Below are positions 8,283 to 16,691 of a DNA stretch of 64,000 nucleotides, piece by piece; position 1 is the stretch's first letter; every line of letters starts with the position of its first letter. Made by a program: the position numbers and the translations under genes. The notes under the pieces are model-generated. The model did no database searches. It was not told the origin of the DNA and worked only from the letters and a program-made list of their open reading frames with translations. Source of the stretch: Pedobacter sp. Leaf41 (GTDB lineage Bacteria > Bacteroidota > Bacteroidia > Sphingobacteriales > Sphingobacteriaceae); NCBI RefSeq assembly GCF_001422545.1, contig NZ_LMLE01000006.1, positions 620,972 to 684,971 on the forward strand, in the 5' to 3' direction.

Positions 8283-9014
8283 ATGAAAACGACACAAATT
8301 AAAATTACAGCCCGCATCAGCTTGTTCTTAGTGATGCTTTTGGGCTCGGTACAATTTTCTCTGGCTCAAACTTCAGCACCGACGGCAAAGGCCAATACCT
8401 CAAAAATTTGGGGTGCTGTAGATGGAATTTCCATCGAAGGGATGGTTCAAGGTCCTTCTACCGAAGTTACGCCGCTACAAATTGCCTGCGTTTTTGAATA
8501 TACCGAAGGCGATATTTTCAATTCTCCACCAGCATTGCCCGAAGCGGTAAACGGAATGGTACATCTTGATAAAAGCCTGAATGGTTTGATCACTGAAATC
8601 CGTAAATCAGGTAAATTTGCAGGCCATTCTTTAGAAACTTTATTAATTACGCCACCAGCCGGAACTATCGGAGCAAAAAAACTATTGCTAATCGGTTTAG
8701 GCGATCGAAATAAATTTACACCCGAGTTAATGAAGCAAGTGGCTAGCGTGGGTATGGAGGAAGCATTGCGATTAGGAGTTACTGAATATGCATTCGCAAG
8801 CGACCTTAAAGATGCGGGAATTGATTCTCCTACAGCGGAAGTTGCGGGTTATGGCGTAACGGGCGCTGTTAATGCCTACAGAACCCAGATGTTTTTGAAA
8901 GCGAAAAAGATGGCAAACTTTAAACCGATTCAAAAAATAACGTTATTGGCTGGCCCAGCTTACTTTACAACTGCTGGAGAAGGTATTAGCCAGGCCATTA
9001 CAGCTTTAAAATAA
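8283..9014 (+). CDS. Secreted stand-alone peptidase M17 N-terminal-domain protein
   Basis: 243 residues. An N-terminal signal peptide (ISLFLVMLLGSVQFSLAQ) is followed by a domain resembling the macro-like N-terminal domain of leucyl aminopeptidases: LDKSLNGLITEIRKSGKFAG and KKLLLIGLGDRNKFTPELM. The catalytic C-terminal M17 domain with its NTDAEGRL-type motif and zinc ligands is absent, and the gene ends in a normal stop at full codon quality, so this is a domain-only protein rather than a broken aminopeptidase. Peptidase activity is not expected; a binding role, for example of nucleotides or peptides in the periplasm, is conjecture. It lies between the bicupin (27 bp) and the DUF1275 gene (31 bp). 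Confidence 0.75.
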   Translation: MKTTQIKITARISLFLVMLLGSVQFSLAQTSAPTAKANTSKIWGAVDGISIEGMVQGPSTEVTPLQIACVFEYTEGDIFNSPPALPEAVNGMVHLDKSLNGLITEIRKSGKFAGHSLETLLITPPAGTIGAKKLLLIGLGDRNKFTPELMKQVASVGMEEALRLGVTEYAFASDLKDAGIDSPTAEVAGYGVTGAVNAYRTQMFLKAKKMANFKPIQKITLLAGPAYFTTAGEGISQAITALK

Positions 9015-9045
9015 TTGATAGTCGGTTACAAAGATAAATTCCAAA

Positions 9046-9744
9046 ATGCAACAGCCAATGGTTTCTTCAGTTAATAGCTCTTTACAGCCGGCACAGATAG
9101 CCATGCAAGAAAAGTTGGCCATATGCCTGGCGTTAGTTGCCGGATTTGTTGATGCAACGGGACTGATTAAGTGGAAAACTTACGTATCTTTTATGAGTGG
9201 AAATACCACGCAGTTAGGATCAGCGATTTCTTCGGATCAATTCGGAACGATGATTATATCGCTTACTGTTATCGGCTGTTTTGTATGCGGCATTTACTTG
9301 GGAACCTGCTTATCGTTATCAAAACTTAACAAAACGAAAGCTTTAACATTCTATCTCGTTTCGGGAATCTTAATCGTTTATACAGTGGCCGCCAATGTTT
9401 TTGCGATACCAGCTATTCCATCTGTTGCCATTATTGGATTAGCGATGGGATTAATGAACGCAATCGTAACCGCCGTTGGCAACCAAAATGTGAATACCGA
9501 TTTTGTAACCGGGACATTGAATAGTCTCGCCAGGAATACGGCAATGCTAACCATGAGCAATGACGAGTTAGAAAATACAAAGTATAGATCAAACGCCATA
9601 CACCTTTTACTGGTTTGGCTTGGCTTTTTATCCGGTGCATTTATGGCGCATTATGCCTTAATCATTTTTGGTGCCTGGATCTTGCTATTGCCTGCACTTG
9701 TACTGCTTATCTGCTCACGATTTTATAAATCCAACCGCAATTAA
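9046..9744 (+). CDS. DUF1275 (YoaK) family integral membrane protein
   Basis: 232 residues with about six hydrophobic segments. The N-terminal phrases AGFVDATGLIKWKTYVSFMSGNT and QLGSAI are the DUF1275 hallmark, as is GLMNAIVTAVGNQNVNTDFVTGTLN in the middle. Members are inner-membrane proteins of unknown function, sometimes linked to stress. The start at MQQPMVSS is chosen as the first ATG in frame, 31 bp after the preceding stop; a second ATG four codons later is possible. It shares direction and close spacing with the M17-N gene and may be co-transcribed. Confidence 0.85.
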   Translation: MQQPMVSSVNSSLQPAQIAMQEKLAICLALVAGFVDATGLIKWKTYVSFMSGNTTQLGSAISSDQFGTMIISLTVIGCFVCGIYLGTCLSLSKLNKTKALTFYLVSGILIVYTVAANVFAIPAIPSVAIIGLAMGLMNAIVTAVGNQNVNTDFVTGTLNSLARNTAMLTMSNDELENTKYRSNAIHLLLVWLGFLSGAFMAHYALIIFGAWILLLPALVLLICSRFYKSNRN

Positions 9745-9797
9745 TCCAGGTGCTGATGGAATTCTGGAAACTTTAGAACCCTTAAAACTAAATAATT

Positions 9798-10313
9798 ATG
9801 TCACTAAAACCAACCGTCAGCAATGCTGACCATGTACAAGGAAATATGGATGCCGATCTTGTTATTGTAGAATATGGCGATTATCAATGTCCATACTGCG
9901 GAGCTGCTTATCCTATCCTTAAAAAATTAATGAGTCAATTTGGAGATCAAATCAAATTTGTGTTCAGGAATTTTCCGCTTTCAGAAATGCATCAGTATGC
10001 GAGAGCTGCGGCACTGGCTGCCGAAGCCGCTGGTTTGCAAGGTAAATTTTGGGAGATGCACGACGCTATTTACGAAAACCAGCGAGCGCTAAACGAAACG
10101 CTACTGAAGAAGTTAGCTGAAAAATTAAAACTCAATATTACTCAATTTGAGGAAGACATAAAAAGTCCAAAGCTGGCAGAAAAAGTCGATGCAGACTTTG
10201 AAAGCGGGGTGATGAGCGGCGTAAATGGTACCCCATCGTTTTACGTAAACGGAAAAAAATTCGATGGTGGTGCAGAAGATTTACTGCAACTGATTAGCGC
10301 AGAAGAAGAATAG
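9798..10313 (+). CDS. DsbA family thioredoxin-fold protein
   Basis: 171 residues. The active site is CPYC in VEYGDYQCPYCGAAYP, the fold's helical insertion spans about residues 70-130 and the cis-proline loop reads GVNGTPSFYVNGKKF. This matches the single-domain DsbA/thioredoxin_4 group that includes Na+/H+ antiporter-linked disulfide oxidoreductases. There is no signal peptide, so unlike classical DsbA it should act in the cytoplasm as a thiol-disulfide reductase or isomerase. A partner is not obvious from the neighbours, which look like stress genes. The AATTATG context at the start resembles several others here. Confidence 0.88.
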   Translation: MSLKPTVSNADHVQGNMDADLVIVEYGDYQCPYCGAAYPILKKLMSQFGDQIKFVFRNFPLSEMHQYARAAALAAEAAGLQGKFWEMHDAIYENQRALNETLLKKLAEKLKLNITQFEEDIKSPKLAEKVDADFESGVMSGVNGTPSFYVNGKKFDGGAEDLLQLISAEEE

Positions 10314-10379
10314 CATTGGTACAACAGCTGCGATATTTAAAATTAATGCCGAAAGCGATTGATTTTTATCATAGATCAA

Positions 10380-10409
10380 TTTGATCTGAAATTCTCAAAG
10401 CTACATTTG
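10380..10409 (+). promoter_or_regulatory. Bacteroidetes-type promoter of the alpha/beta hydrolase gene
   Basis: TTTG at 10380-10383 is separated by 18 nt from TACATTTG at 10402-10409, matching the TTTG / TAnnTTTG consensus. Transcription should start near 10416, giving a leader of about 53 nt. Confidence 0.55.
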
Positions 10410-10468
10410 TACTAGAAGTAATTAAAAAACCCTATAAATATTGATCATAAACTTAAAACTTAGAAACC

Positions 10469-11290
10469 ATGAGTACACTAAAATTAAAAGACGGAACAGA
10501 GATTTTTTACAAAGACCAAGGTAAAGGACAAACTTTAATGTTTCACCACGGATGGCCGCTATCATCAGATGATTGGGATGCGCAAGTGATATTTTTCTTA
10601 CAGAAAGGTTATCGCGTAGTCACTCACGACAGGAGAGGACATGGTCGCTCAAGTCAGGATATTTACAGCCATACCATCGAGCAATACGCGTCTGATGCAG
10701 CTGAATTGGTAGCGTTTCTTGATCTGAAAGATGTGATCCACATCGGGCACTCAACAGGCGGTGGCGAAGTGATTCGCTATGTGAACAAATATGCCAATGG
10801 CAGAGCCAAAAAAGCAGTTTTAATCAGTTCAGTTCCACCGATTATGGTGGCTAACGACAGCAATCCTGATGGAGTTCCAATGTCTGTTTTTGACGGTATC
10901 AGAGAACAGACTTTGAACAACAGACAGCAGTTTTATATCGATTTAACTTTTCCTTTCTACGGCTATAACCGAGAAGGTGCTAATGTGAAAGAAGGCGTAC
11001 AGAGAAACTGGTGGAGACAAGGCATGATGGGCGGAATTGTGGCGCACTATGAAGGAATCAAAGCATTTTCTGAAACCGATTTCAGAGAAGATTTAAAAGC
11101 AGTGGATATTCCTGTATTAGTTTTGCATGGTGAAGATGATCAGATTGTACCTTATCAAAATGCTGCTTTAAAATCAATTAAATTATTGAAAAACGGTACC
11201 ATAAAAACGTATCCTGGTTTTCCTCATGGAATGCCAACAACTGAAGCAGCGACAATAAATAAAGATCTTTTGGAGTTTATTGAAGCATAG
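10469..11290 (+). CDS. Alpha/beta hydrolase, non-heme chloroperoxidase/esterase-like
   Basis: 273 residues, the usual length of the cofactor-free haloperoxidase/esterase group. Nucleophile Ser95 lies in GHSTGGGEV, the oxyanion segment is HHGWPLSSDDW, the arginine motif DRRGHGRS is present, and the triad is completed by Asp in LHGEDDQIVP and His in PGFPHGMP. No signal peptide. Members hydrolyse esters or lactones and can make peracids from acetate and H2O2 in vitro; the in vivo substrate here is unknown. It has its own promoter and a hairpin terminator, so it is monocistronic. Confidence 0.9.
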   Translation: MSTLKLKDGTEIFYKDQGKGQTLMFHHGWPLSSDDWDAQVIFFLQKGYRVVTHDRRGHGRSSQDIYSHTIEQYASDAAELVAFLDLKDVIHIGHSTGGGEVIRYVNKYANGRAKKAVLISSVPPIMVANDSNPDGVPMSVFDGIREQTLNNRQQFYIDLTFPFYGYNREGANVKEGVQRNWWRQGMMGGIVAHYEGIKAFSETDFREDLKAVDIPVLVLHGEDDQIVPYQNAALKSIKLLKNGTIKTYPGFPHGMPTTEAATINKDLLEFIEA

Positions 11291-11333
11291 TCACAAAATT
11301 TTGGTAACTTCATTATCAGTTACTTGTATAAAA

Positions 11334-11363
11334 ATAAAGCCTTTCATTTCTGAAAGGCTTTAT
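11334..11363. terminator. Hairpin terminator after the hydrolase gene
   Basis: A 13-bp perfect stem (11334-11346 with 11351-11363, core AAGCCTTTCA) has only a short T tract. A second hairpin (CAAACCATA at 11370-11378 with TATGGTTTG at 11389-11397) follows directly. Confidence 0.6.
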
Positions 11364-11397
11364 CTGAAACAAACCATATTATAGATGTTATGGTTTG

Positions 11398-11782
11398 CAA
11401 TCTATCTTTCTATCCTATCCAGGCATAGATCGTCCCGTGTTAAACTAGATGCTCCTAATTTGACATTGTAAATTTAGCTATTGTTGCTATTGCGTTATAT
11501 AGCCCTTTACTACCATTCTTATTTAATTTTTTTTCTCTATCAGATTGATATGTCTTTGATAAATTCGTTGCTGAATTTCATTGCGACTAACTGCTCGTAA
11601 TGAACAAATCCGCCTTTAGCGAGCTGCTGACACTGGATGTCCTTCCAAATTTCAGGTTGTAAATAACTAATATAGTTTTAGATAGATTCTAAGAATTTTA
11701 TCCGTTTTCAGATTTAATTAATAAGCAAAACTTAATGGTAAAATCTATGGTTGTAAAAGAAAGCAACCCTACAGAACATACC
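11398..11782. other. Gap before the DUF892 gene with no intact gene
   Basis: No supported complete gene. On the minus strand a 45-codon open stretch with coding-like composition is described separately. The promoter of the DUF892-catalase unit should lie near 11640-11770 but has no clear TAnnTTTG box. Confidence 0.4.
11540..11677 (-). pseudogene. Possible degenerate C-terminal coding remnant
   Basis: Reading the minus strand from 11677 to the TGA at 11542-11540 gives 45 open codons with balanced, protein-like composition, including phrases such as LQPEIWKDIQCQQLAKGG and HYEQLVAMKFSNEFI. A stop codon lies directly upstream and there is no start, so if real it is the tail of a decayed gene. 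I do not recognise the family and chance is not excluded. Confidence 0.2.
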
Positions 11783-12337
11783 ATGAAAACAAAAGACACA
11801 GGAAGCGATCCAAAATTCGCGTCTAAAACAACTGTTGACGATTCTCCGGCCTTAAACGATTTGTTTAAGGATTCAATTGCAGATTTATATTGGGCAGAAA
11901 ACCACCTGGTTAAAGCCTTGCCAAAAATGATTTCGGCAGCTACAGCGGATTCGCTTAAGAAAGCGATCACCTCTCATCTAGAAGAAACTAAAACGCATGT
12001 AAAAAGACTAGAGCAGGTTTTTGAGCTGATGGGCGAAAAGGTCATCGCCAAGAAATGCGATGCCATGGAAGGTTTAACTAAAGAAGCGGAAGGAATTGTT
12101 GAAGAAACGCCACCTGGAACTGCAACAAGAGATGTGGGTATTATTCTCGCTTCGCAGAAAGTAGAGCATTATGAAATTGCCAGTTATGGCGGCCTTCATC
12201 AATTGGCCATTACTTTGGGTTTAACAGATGTTGCTGATGTATTGGCGCAAACGCTTGAAGAAGAAAAATTAGCGGATACAAAACTAACTGATATTGCAGA
12301 AAACGAAATCAATTACAACGCGGCTGAGGAGGCATAA
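11783..12337 (+). CDS. DUF892 (YciE/YciF) ferritin-like stress protein
   Basis: 184 residues from the preferred start MKTKDTGSD; in-frame ATGs at 11735 and 11747 would add up to 16 residues. The start at 11783 is favoured by its ACCATGAAAAC context, shared with other genes here. The motifs LNDLFKDSIADLYWAENHLVKALPKM, SHLEETKTHVKRLEQVF and VEHYEIASYGGL provide the Glu/His ligands of a YciF-type di-iron four-helix bundle. Such proteins are general-stress and osmotic-stress proteins of unproven chemistry. It stops 11 bp before the catalase gene, so the two are almost certainly one operon, linking iron handling to peroxide removal. Confidence 0.9.
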   Translation: MKTKDTGSDPKFASKTTVDDSPALNDLFKDSIADLYWAENHLVKALPKMISAATADSLKKAITSHLEETKTHVKRLEQVFELMGEKVIAKKCDAMEGLTKEAEGIVEETPPGTATRDVGIILASQKVEHYEIASYGGLHQLAITLGLTDVADVLAQTLEEEKLADTKLTDIAENEINYNAAEEA

Positions 12338-12348
12338 AGATTAAAAAT

Positions 12349-14541
12349 ATGGCAAAGAAAAATGCTGAAAATAGTCCAGCGCCTGCACAGCAGGAAAATG
12401 ATAAAACCAATAAATTAGAAGCTTTTGTGGCTGATTCGACTGGACAAAAGCTCACAACCAACCACGGCGTTAAAATTAATGACGACCAAAATTCACTAAA
12501 GGCAGGCGATAGAGGAGCCACACTTCTGGAAGATTTCATCCTTCGGGAAAAGATTACTCATTTCGATCACGAGAGAATTCCAGAACGTGTTGTACATGCT
12601 CGGGGATCAGCAGCACATGGTGTATTTAAGGTATACGAAGATATGTCTGAACTCACCCGGGCAGCTTTTTTATGCGACCCTGGTGCTGAAACCCCTGTGT
12701 TTGTTCGGTTTTCTACCGTAGCAGGGTCGAGAGGATCGACAGATCTTGCAAGAGATGTACGCGGATTTGCCGTGAAATTTTATACCCAGGAAGGCAATTT
12801 TGACCTTGTGGGAAATAATATGCCTGTATTTTTTATTCAAGATGCTATTAAGTTTCCAGACTTGATACATGCTGTTAAACCAGAGCCAGATAACGAAATG
12901 CCTCAGGCAGCATCCGCTCACGATACTTTTTGGGATTTTATCTCACAGCTACCTGAGTCTGCGCACATGATTATGTGGGCCATGAGCGATAGGGCATTAC
13001 CAAGAAGCTACCGGATGATGGAAGGTTTCGGTGTGCATACTTTTCGTTTCGTAAATGCAGAAGGTGTTTCCAACTTTGTTAAATTCCATTGGAAACCTTT
13101 ATTGGGAGTTCATGCCGTAGCTTGGGATGAAGCCCAGAACATTTCTGGTAAAGATCCTGACTTTCACCGAAGAGATTTATGGGATGCGATCGAAGCAGGT
13201 GCATTTCCTGAATGGGAGTTAGGCGTTCAAATTGTACCAGAGGCTGATGAATTTAAGTTTGAATTCGATATTCTCGATCCAACGAAAATTATCCCAGAAG
13301 AGCTGGTTCCTGTTCAAAGAATTGGAAAAATGACCTTAAATCGGAATCCAGATAACTTCTTTGCAGAAACAGAACAGGTGGCCTTCCATGTCGGCCATGT
13401 AGTTCCTGGGATAGATTTTACTAATGATCCATTATTGCAAGGCAGGTTGTTTTCGTACACCGATACGCAACTTATCCGTTTAGGTGGACCAAATTTTCAC
13501 GAAATTCCAATTAATCGTCCGGTAGTTCCGGTGCACAACAATCAACGAGATGGTTATATGCGCCAAACGATAAACCGCGGCAAAACAAGTTACGGTCCAA
13601 ACGGTATTGCTAATCAAGATCCTCAGCAAGTAAAAGCTGCTGATGGTGGTTTCGTGAGTTATAACGAACGAATCGATGCCAAGAAAATCCGGGCAAGAAG
13701 CAGAAGCTTCTTTGATCATTTCTCGCAAGCGAGATTGTTTTTTAATTCGCAAAGCGATCCAGAGAAAAACCACATTATCGATGCCCTAAGTTTTGAGCTT
13801 GGTAAGGTTAAGGCGGTAGAAATTCGTGAGCGCATGTTGGCAGTTCTGGCGCAAATTGATAGAGGTTTAGCTGCGGAAGTTGCTTATGCACTAGGTTTAC
13901 ATATTCCAGAAATTGCTTTAGAAGATTTAAATAATAGTATTCCAGCAGATGCTGATCGAGCAGATTATGCTTCTGAAAATCCGGAAGGAAGTTTGGCAAA
14001 ATCTGATGCATTGAGTATGGCCGGAACGGTGAAGGACACTATTAAAACAAGAAAGATCGCAATTTTGGCAGCTGATGGCGTAGATGAAAAAGCAATAAGC
14101 ACCGTTAAAACTGCTTTAGTAGCAGAAGGAGCCATAGTACACATCATCGCTCCAAAATTAGGAGAAATCATTTCTGAAGGAGATCAAAAAATTGTTCCTG
14201 ACGAAAGTTTTCTTACAGCAGCTTCGGTGTTATATGATGCGGTTTATGTTGCTGGTGGTGCGAATAGTGTAGCCACTTTAGAGGCAGAAGCGAACGCCGT
14301 ACACTTTTTAAACGAAGCGTTTAAGCATTGCAAGGCCATTGCCGCAGATAATGAAGCCATACAGGTGTTAGAATCTACTTATTTCCATAAGAAGTTGCCA
14401 GCTGAATATTCGAAAGAAACGGTGTTGAGAGAAGGGGTTATAGTTTCGGGAGATTTGAAAGAGTTAACAAGTACATTTATTGAAATGATTGCCCTCCATC
14501 GCTTTTGGGAACGTGAGAATCCACGGAAAATTCCAGCATAA
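12349..14541 (+). CDS. katE: Large-subunit catalase HPII (KatE) with C-terminal class I amidotransferase-like domain
   Basis: 730 residues, as expected for clade II catalases. It disproportionates H2O2 in the cytoplasm. Visible are the distal His83 in [12 protein letters not shown], the Ser/Arg segment [13 protein letters not shown], Asn near 156 in VGNNMPVFF, and proximal heme ligand Tyr370 in [15 protein letters not shown]. Residues from about 575 ([16 protein letters not shown]) to the end form the flavodoxin/DJ-1-like domain of large catalases, without a catalytic role. It is the second gene of a DUF892-katE operon and is followed by a bidirectional terminator. The gene converging on it encodes an ankyrin-repeat protein. 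Confidence 0.96.
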   Translation: MAKKNAENSPAPAQQENDKTNKLEAFVADSTGQKLTTNHGVKINDDQNSLKAGDRGATLLEDFILREKITHFDHERIPERVVHARGSAAHGVFKVYEDMSELTRAAFLCDPGAETPVFVRFSTVAGSRGSTDLARDVRGFAVKFYTQEGNFDLVGNNMPVFFIQDAIKFPDLIHAVKPEPDNEMPQAASAHDTFWDFISQLPESAHMIMWAMSDRALPRSYRMMEGFGVHTFRFVNAEGVSNFVKFHWKPLLGVHAVAWDEAQNISGKDPDFHRRDLWDAIEAGAFPEWELGVQIVPEADEFKFEFDILDPTKIIPEELVPVQRIGKMTLNRNPDNFFAETEQVAFHVGHVVPGIDFTNDPLLQGRLFSYTDTQLIRLGGPNFHEIPINRPVVPVHNNQRDGYMRQTINRGKTSYGPNGIANQDPQQVKAADGGFVSYNERIDAKKIRARSRSFFDHFSQARLFFNSQSDPEKNHIIDALSFELGKVKAVEIRERMLAVLAQIDRGLAAEVAYALGLHIPEIALEDLNNSIPADADRADYASENPEGSLAKSDALSMAGTVKDTIKTRKIAILAADGVDEKAISTVKTALVAEGAIVHIIAPKLGEIISEGDQKIVPDESFLTAASVLYDAVYVAGGANSVATLEAEANAVHFLNEAFKHCKAIAADNEAIQVLESTYFHKKLPAEYSKETVLREGVIVSGDLKELTSTFIEMIALHRFWERENPRKIPA

Positions 14542-14545
14542 TCAC

Positions 14546-14580
14546 AAAAAAAAATGGCGCCATTTGGCGCCATTTTTTTT
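14546..14580. terminator. Bidirectional terminator between katE and the ankyrin gene
   Basis: Two TGGCGCCA blocks (14555-14562 and 14565-14572) form a stem extended by eight A and eight T residues on the flanks (14547-14554 with 14573-14580). It can terminate transcription from both sides. Confidence 0.88.
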
Positions 14581-14607
14581 GTTTTAAGGTTTTGTAAATA
14601 GTCAATG

Positions 14608-15108
14608 TTATCCTGATATTTTTGCCAAATGCGCTTCCAGCAACTCAATTCCTTTCTCATTCCCCTGCATCGCAGCAAAATCCAACGCATGTTGTCCTCT
14701 ATTATCCATTAAATTGGCATCAGCACCGCTAGCCAGTAGTAATTGCAAAACGTCATTTCTACCAAACATAGCTGCAAACATTAATGCCGTTCCTCCGTTT
14801 CCATGTTTCAAATCTAAGTCTGCCCCATGTTTAATCAATAATTCGGCAATGCCAATATAACCCTTAAATGCCGAACCCATTAAAGCAGTATTGCCGCCGA
14901 AATCAGCAGCATCGATATTGGCACCATGCTCAATCAATAATTTGGCTGCTTCCGGTTGATTATTATAACAAGTGATGATCAGAGGCGTATATCCCTTTTC
15001 ATCTTGAAAATTTAAGTCTGCATTGCGGTGAATCAATTCATTTAAAACTTCAATTTCTCCTTTTCTTGCAGCTGGTATAATGAGTAAGTTTATGTCGTTC
15101 ATGTTCAT
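14608..15108 (-). CDS. Ankyrin-repeat protein next to catalase
   Basis: 166 residues made of about four to five ankyrin repeats (KGYTPLIITCYNNQPEAAKL, LLIEHGANIDAADFGGNTAL, LLIKHGADLDLKHGNGGTAL, LLLASGADANLMDNRGQHAL). No signal peptide, so cytoplasmic. Ankyrin proteins beside catalase genes are known to be needed for catalase activity or heme delivery in Pseudomonas (AnkB/KatB) and Campylobacter (Cj1386/KatA), so a helper role for this KatE is a reasonable inference, although here the genes are convergent. Start choice: ATG at 15108 overlaps the stop of an upstream 29-codon ORF; ATG at 15102 (MNDINLL) matches the duplicated copy and may be the ancestral start. Confidence 0.88.
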   Translation of the reverse strand: MNMNDINLLIIPAARKGEIEVLNELIHRNADLNFQDEKGYTPLIITCYNNQPEAAKLLIEHGANIDAADFGGNTALMGSAFKGYIGIAELLIKHGADLDLKHGNGGTALMFAAMFGRNDVLQLLLASGADANLMDNRGQHALDFAAMQGNEKGIELLEAHLAKISG

Positions 15109-15232
15109 ACAACCTTGCTATGATTCAAAAGTTTTAAAACTTCAATTTCTCCTTTTCTTGCAGCTGGTATAATGAGTAAGTTTATGTCGTTCATGTCCGT
15201 ACAACCTTGCTATGATTCAAAAGTTTTAAAAG
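15041..15232. repeat. 92-bp direct tandem duplication covering the start of the ankyrin gene
   Basis: Copy 1 (15041-15132) and copy 2 (15133-15224) are identical except two substitutions (TTCAT at 15104-15108 versus TCCGT at 15196-15200), and a third partial unit of about 7-8 bp starts at 15225. Copy 1 holds the first codons of the ankyrin gene plus its 5' flank; copy 2 repeats these upstream. The near identity points to a recent event. Confidence 0.92.
15105..15194 (-). CDS. Upstream mini-ORF duplicating the ankyrin protein N-terminus
   Basis: Created by the 92-bp duplication. It encodes 29 residues: the first 21 codons repeat the ankyrin gene from its second ATG (MNDINLLIIPAARKGEIEVL), then eight junction codons follow. 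Its TGA overlaps the ATG of the ankyrin gene as ATGA, a typical translational-coupling arrangement. Whether it is translated cannot be seen from sequence. It has inherited the ancestral start region and any promoter further upstream. Confidence 0.35.
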   Translation of the reverse strand: MNDINLLIIPAARKGEIEVLKLLNHSKVV

Positions 15233-15847
15233 CTATTTTCCGTACACAAGTATCTTCAATTCTTTTCCTTCTGAGCTCTGCTGCAGTGTATTACTCAAAG
15301 CCGAAAAGCACTTTTCATAGTCAACACGTTCATTAAACATCCGGTGCCCCCTAAGTTTTAATAAGACTTTAAGAAAGGTGATTGCAATTGTAGCATCAGG
15401 ATGTGCTGAGAAAAACTCCAGGTATTTTTTGTTTCTGATCGTCGCGTTCATATCATCCAAATCAATGTTTAAATGTCCAGCTCTAACTTGAGCGCTATCA
15501 ATTTCATCAGCAATGTTAATGGTGGTGTTATTTTCAAAAATCAACATTCGATAAGATTTCGGCAGGAAAGCATATATCTTTTTGGCTTCTTCATAAGTTT
15601 TAGTCGAATCTGGGCCTAGAAAAATAGCGATTTGCTTATTTTCCATTTCACATGGTTTTTTAAATGCAAACGCGAAATCCTTTCCATTTATTGGTTGAAA
15701 ATATTGCTTTTTTGAGTTTAGATCATAAATGAAAACATACTTATTGTTCGCGGTAAATTCAATATGGCCGGTTAATTCTAGGCTATCGGTTTGAGCAAAT
15801 GCGTTAAATGCTGCCAGGAAGCCGATCATCAATAGAATTCTTTTCAT
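15233..15847 (-). CDS. Secreted DUF4369-like protein without thioredoxin domain
   Basis: 204 residues. A signal peptide (ILLMIGFLAAFNAFAQ) leads into a beta-rich region (LTGHIEFTANNKYVFIYD, PINGKDFAFAFKKPCEMENKQIAIFLGPDS) that resembles the DUF4369 domain preceding TlpA/thioredoxin domains in Bacteroidetes periplasmic proteins. The rest is helical (ATIAITFLKVLLKLRG) and lacks any CxxC, so no redox function is expected. The N-terminal start is set by the signal peptide. The stop lies 39 bp from the mini-ORF start on the same strand, so it may be co-transcribed with the ankyrin gene. The family call is tentative. Confidence 0.6.
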   Translation of the reverse strand: MKRILLMIGFLAAFNAFAQTDSLELTGHIEFTANNKYVFIYDLNSKKQYFQPINGKDFAFAFKKPCEMENKQIAIFLGPDSTKTYEEAKKIYAFLPKSYRMLIFENNTTINIADEIDSAQVRAGHLNIDLDDMNATIRNKKYLEFFSAHPDATIAITFLKVLLKLRGHRMFNERVDYEKCFSALSNTLQQSSEGKELKILVYGK

Positions 15848-16062
15848 AAAGAGTATTGTTAAGTTTAGATACCTAATGTAAAGTATTTAATTCACTATAT
15901 ATACCCAGCGCTGATTGGCTTTTTCTTCCTCTTTAAATCGCTTCTGATCAATTTATTTCAATTTAATATTCTGTTAATCAACTGTTTGATGTTAAAATTG
16001 ATTTTAAAAAATCCGGGGTTCATCACTTTTGCGTACATCATGTCATAACAGAAACAAAAACC

Positions 16063-16623
16063 ATGAAAAAATTATTTTTATCGGCAGTGGCTATAGTAGC
16101 TATCGCAATTGCATCAAACACATCAGTTCAGGCTCAGGAAAAAACCAAAATGGTTGGCGGTGCTGCAATGTATCCATCGAAAGACATTGTAGACAATGCA
16201 GTGAACTCAAAAGACCATACTACATTGGTTGCAGCAGTTAAAGCAGCTGGTTTAGTAGAAACATTAAAAGGAGCGGGCCCTTTCACCGTGTTTGCACCAA
16301 CAAACAGTGCTTTTGCTAAATTACCAGCAGGTACAGTTGAAACATTGGTTAAACCAGAAAATAAAGCAACGTTAACCAAAATCTTAACCTATCATGTGGT
16401 ATCAGGAAAGCTAGATAGCAAAGCAATTGCAAAAGCAATTAAAGCTGGTAAAGGAAAAGCTGAACTAACTACAGTTGAAGGTGGTAAACTTTGGGCTTGG
16501 ATGGAAGGCAAAAAATTAATGTTGAAAGACGAAAAAGGTGGTATGAGTACCGTTACAATCGCTGACGTGTATCAAAAAAATGGTGTTATCCATGTAATCG
16601 ATACCGTTTTAATGCCAAAATAA
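16063..16623 (+). CDS. Secreted fasciclin (FAS1) domain protein
   Basis: 186 residues. Signal peptide LFLSAVAIVAIAIASNTSVQAQ, then a single FAS1 domain with both conserved boxes: FTVFAPTNSAFAKLPAG (H1) and VTIADVYQKNGVIHVIDTVLMP (H2), with the YH in LTYHVVSGKL between them. FAS1 domains mediate adhesion or matrix binding. Such small proteins are abundant and secreted in Bacteroidetes. The gene is monocistronic: a leader of unknown length upstream and a strong terminator 20 bp after the stop. A frame on the same strand at 16029-16241 is a shadow. Confidence 0.93.
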   Translation: MKKLFLSAVAIVAIAIASNTSVQAQEKTKMVGGAAMYPSKDIVDNAVNSKDHTTLVAAVKAAGLVETLKGAGPFTVFAPTNSAFAKLPAGTVETLVKPENKATLTKILTYHVVSGKLDSKAIAKAIKAGKGKAELTTVEGGKLWAWMEGKKLMLKDEKGGMSTVTIADVYQKNGVIHVIDTVLMPK

Positions 16624-16642
16624 TCATCCCTATAGTAATGTT

Positions 16643-16677
16643 AAACCGCATCGAAATGTTTCGATGCGGTTTTTTTA
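16643..16677. terminator. Intrinsic terminator after the fasciclin gene
   Basis: A 14-bp stem (16643-16656 with 16659-16672, core CCGCATCGAAA) runs into a T tract to 16677. A-rich flank on the left could also serve the converging minus-strand gene. Confidence 0.88.
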
Positions 16678-16691
16678 TTTATTGCATAATG

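Noticed and set aside
11370..11397. Second hairpin after the hydrolase gene as a riboswitch or RNA gene
   Set aside because: Short, no promoter, directly behind another hairpin; more likely a tandem terminator or chance.
13480..14171. Several minus-strand open frames inside katE
   Set aside because: Antisense shadows of a strongly conserved coding region.
16029..16241. 70-codon frame overlapping the fasciclin gene
   Set aside because: Same-strand shadow of a gene with a clear signal peptide and FAS1 domain.
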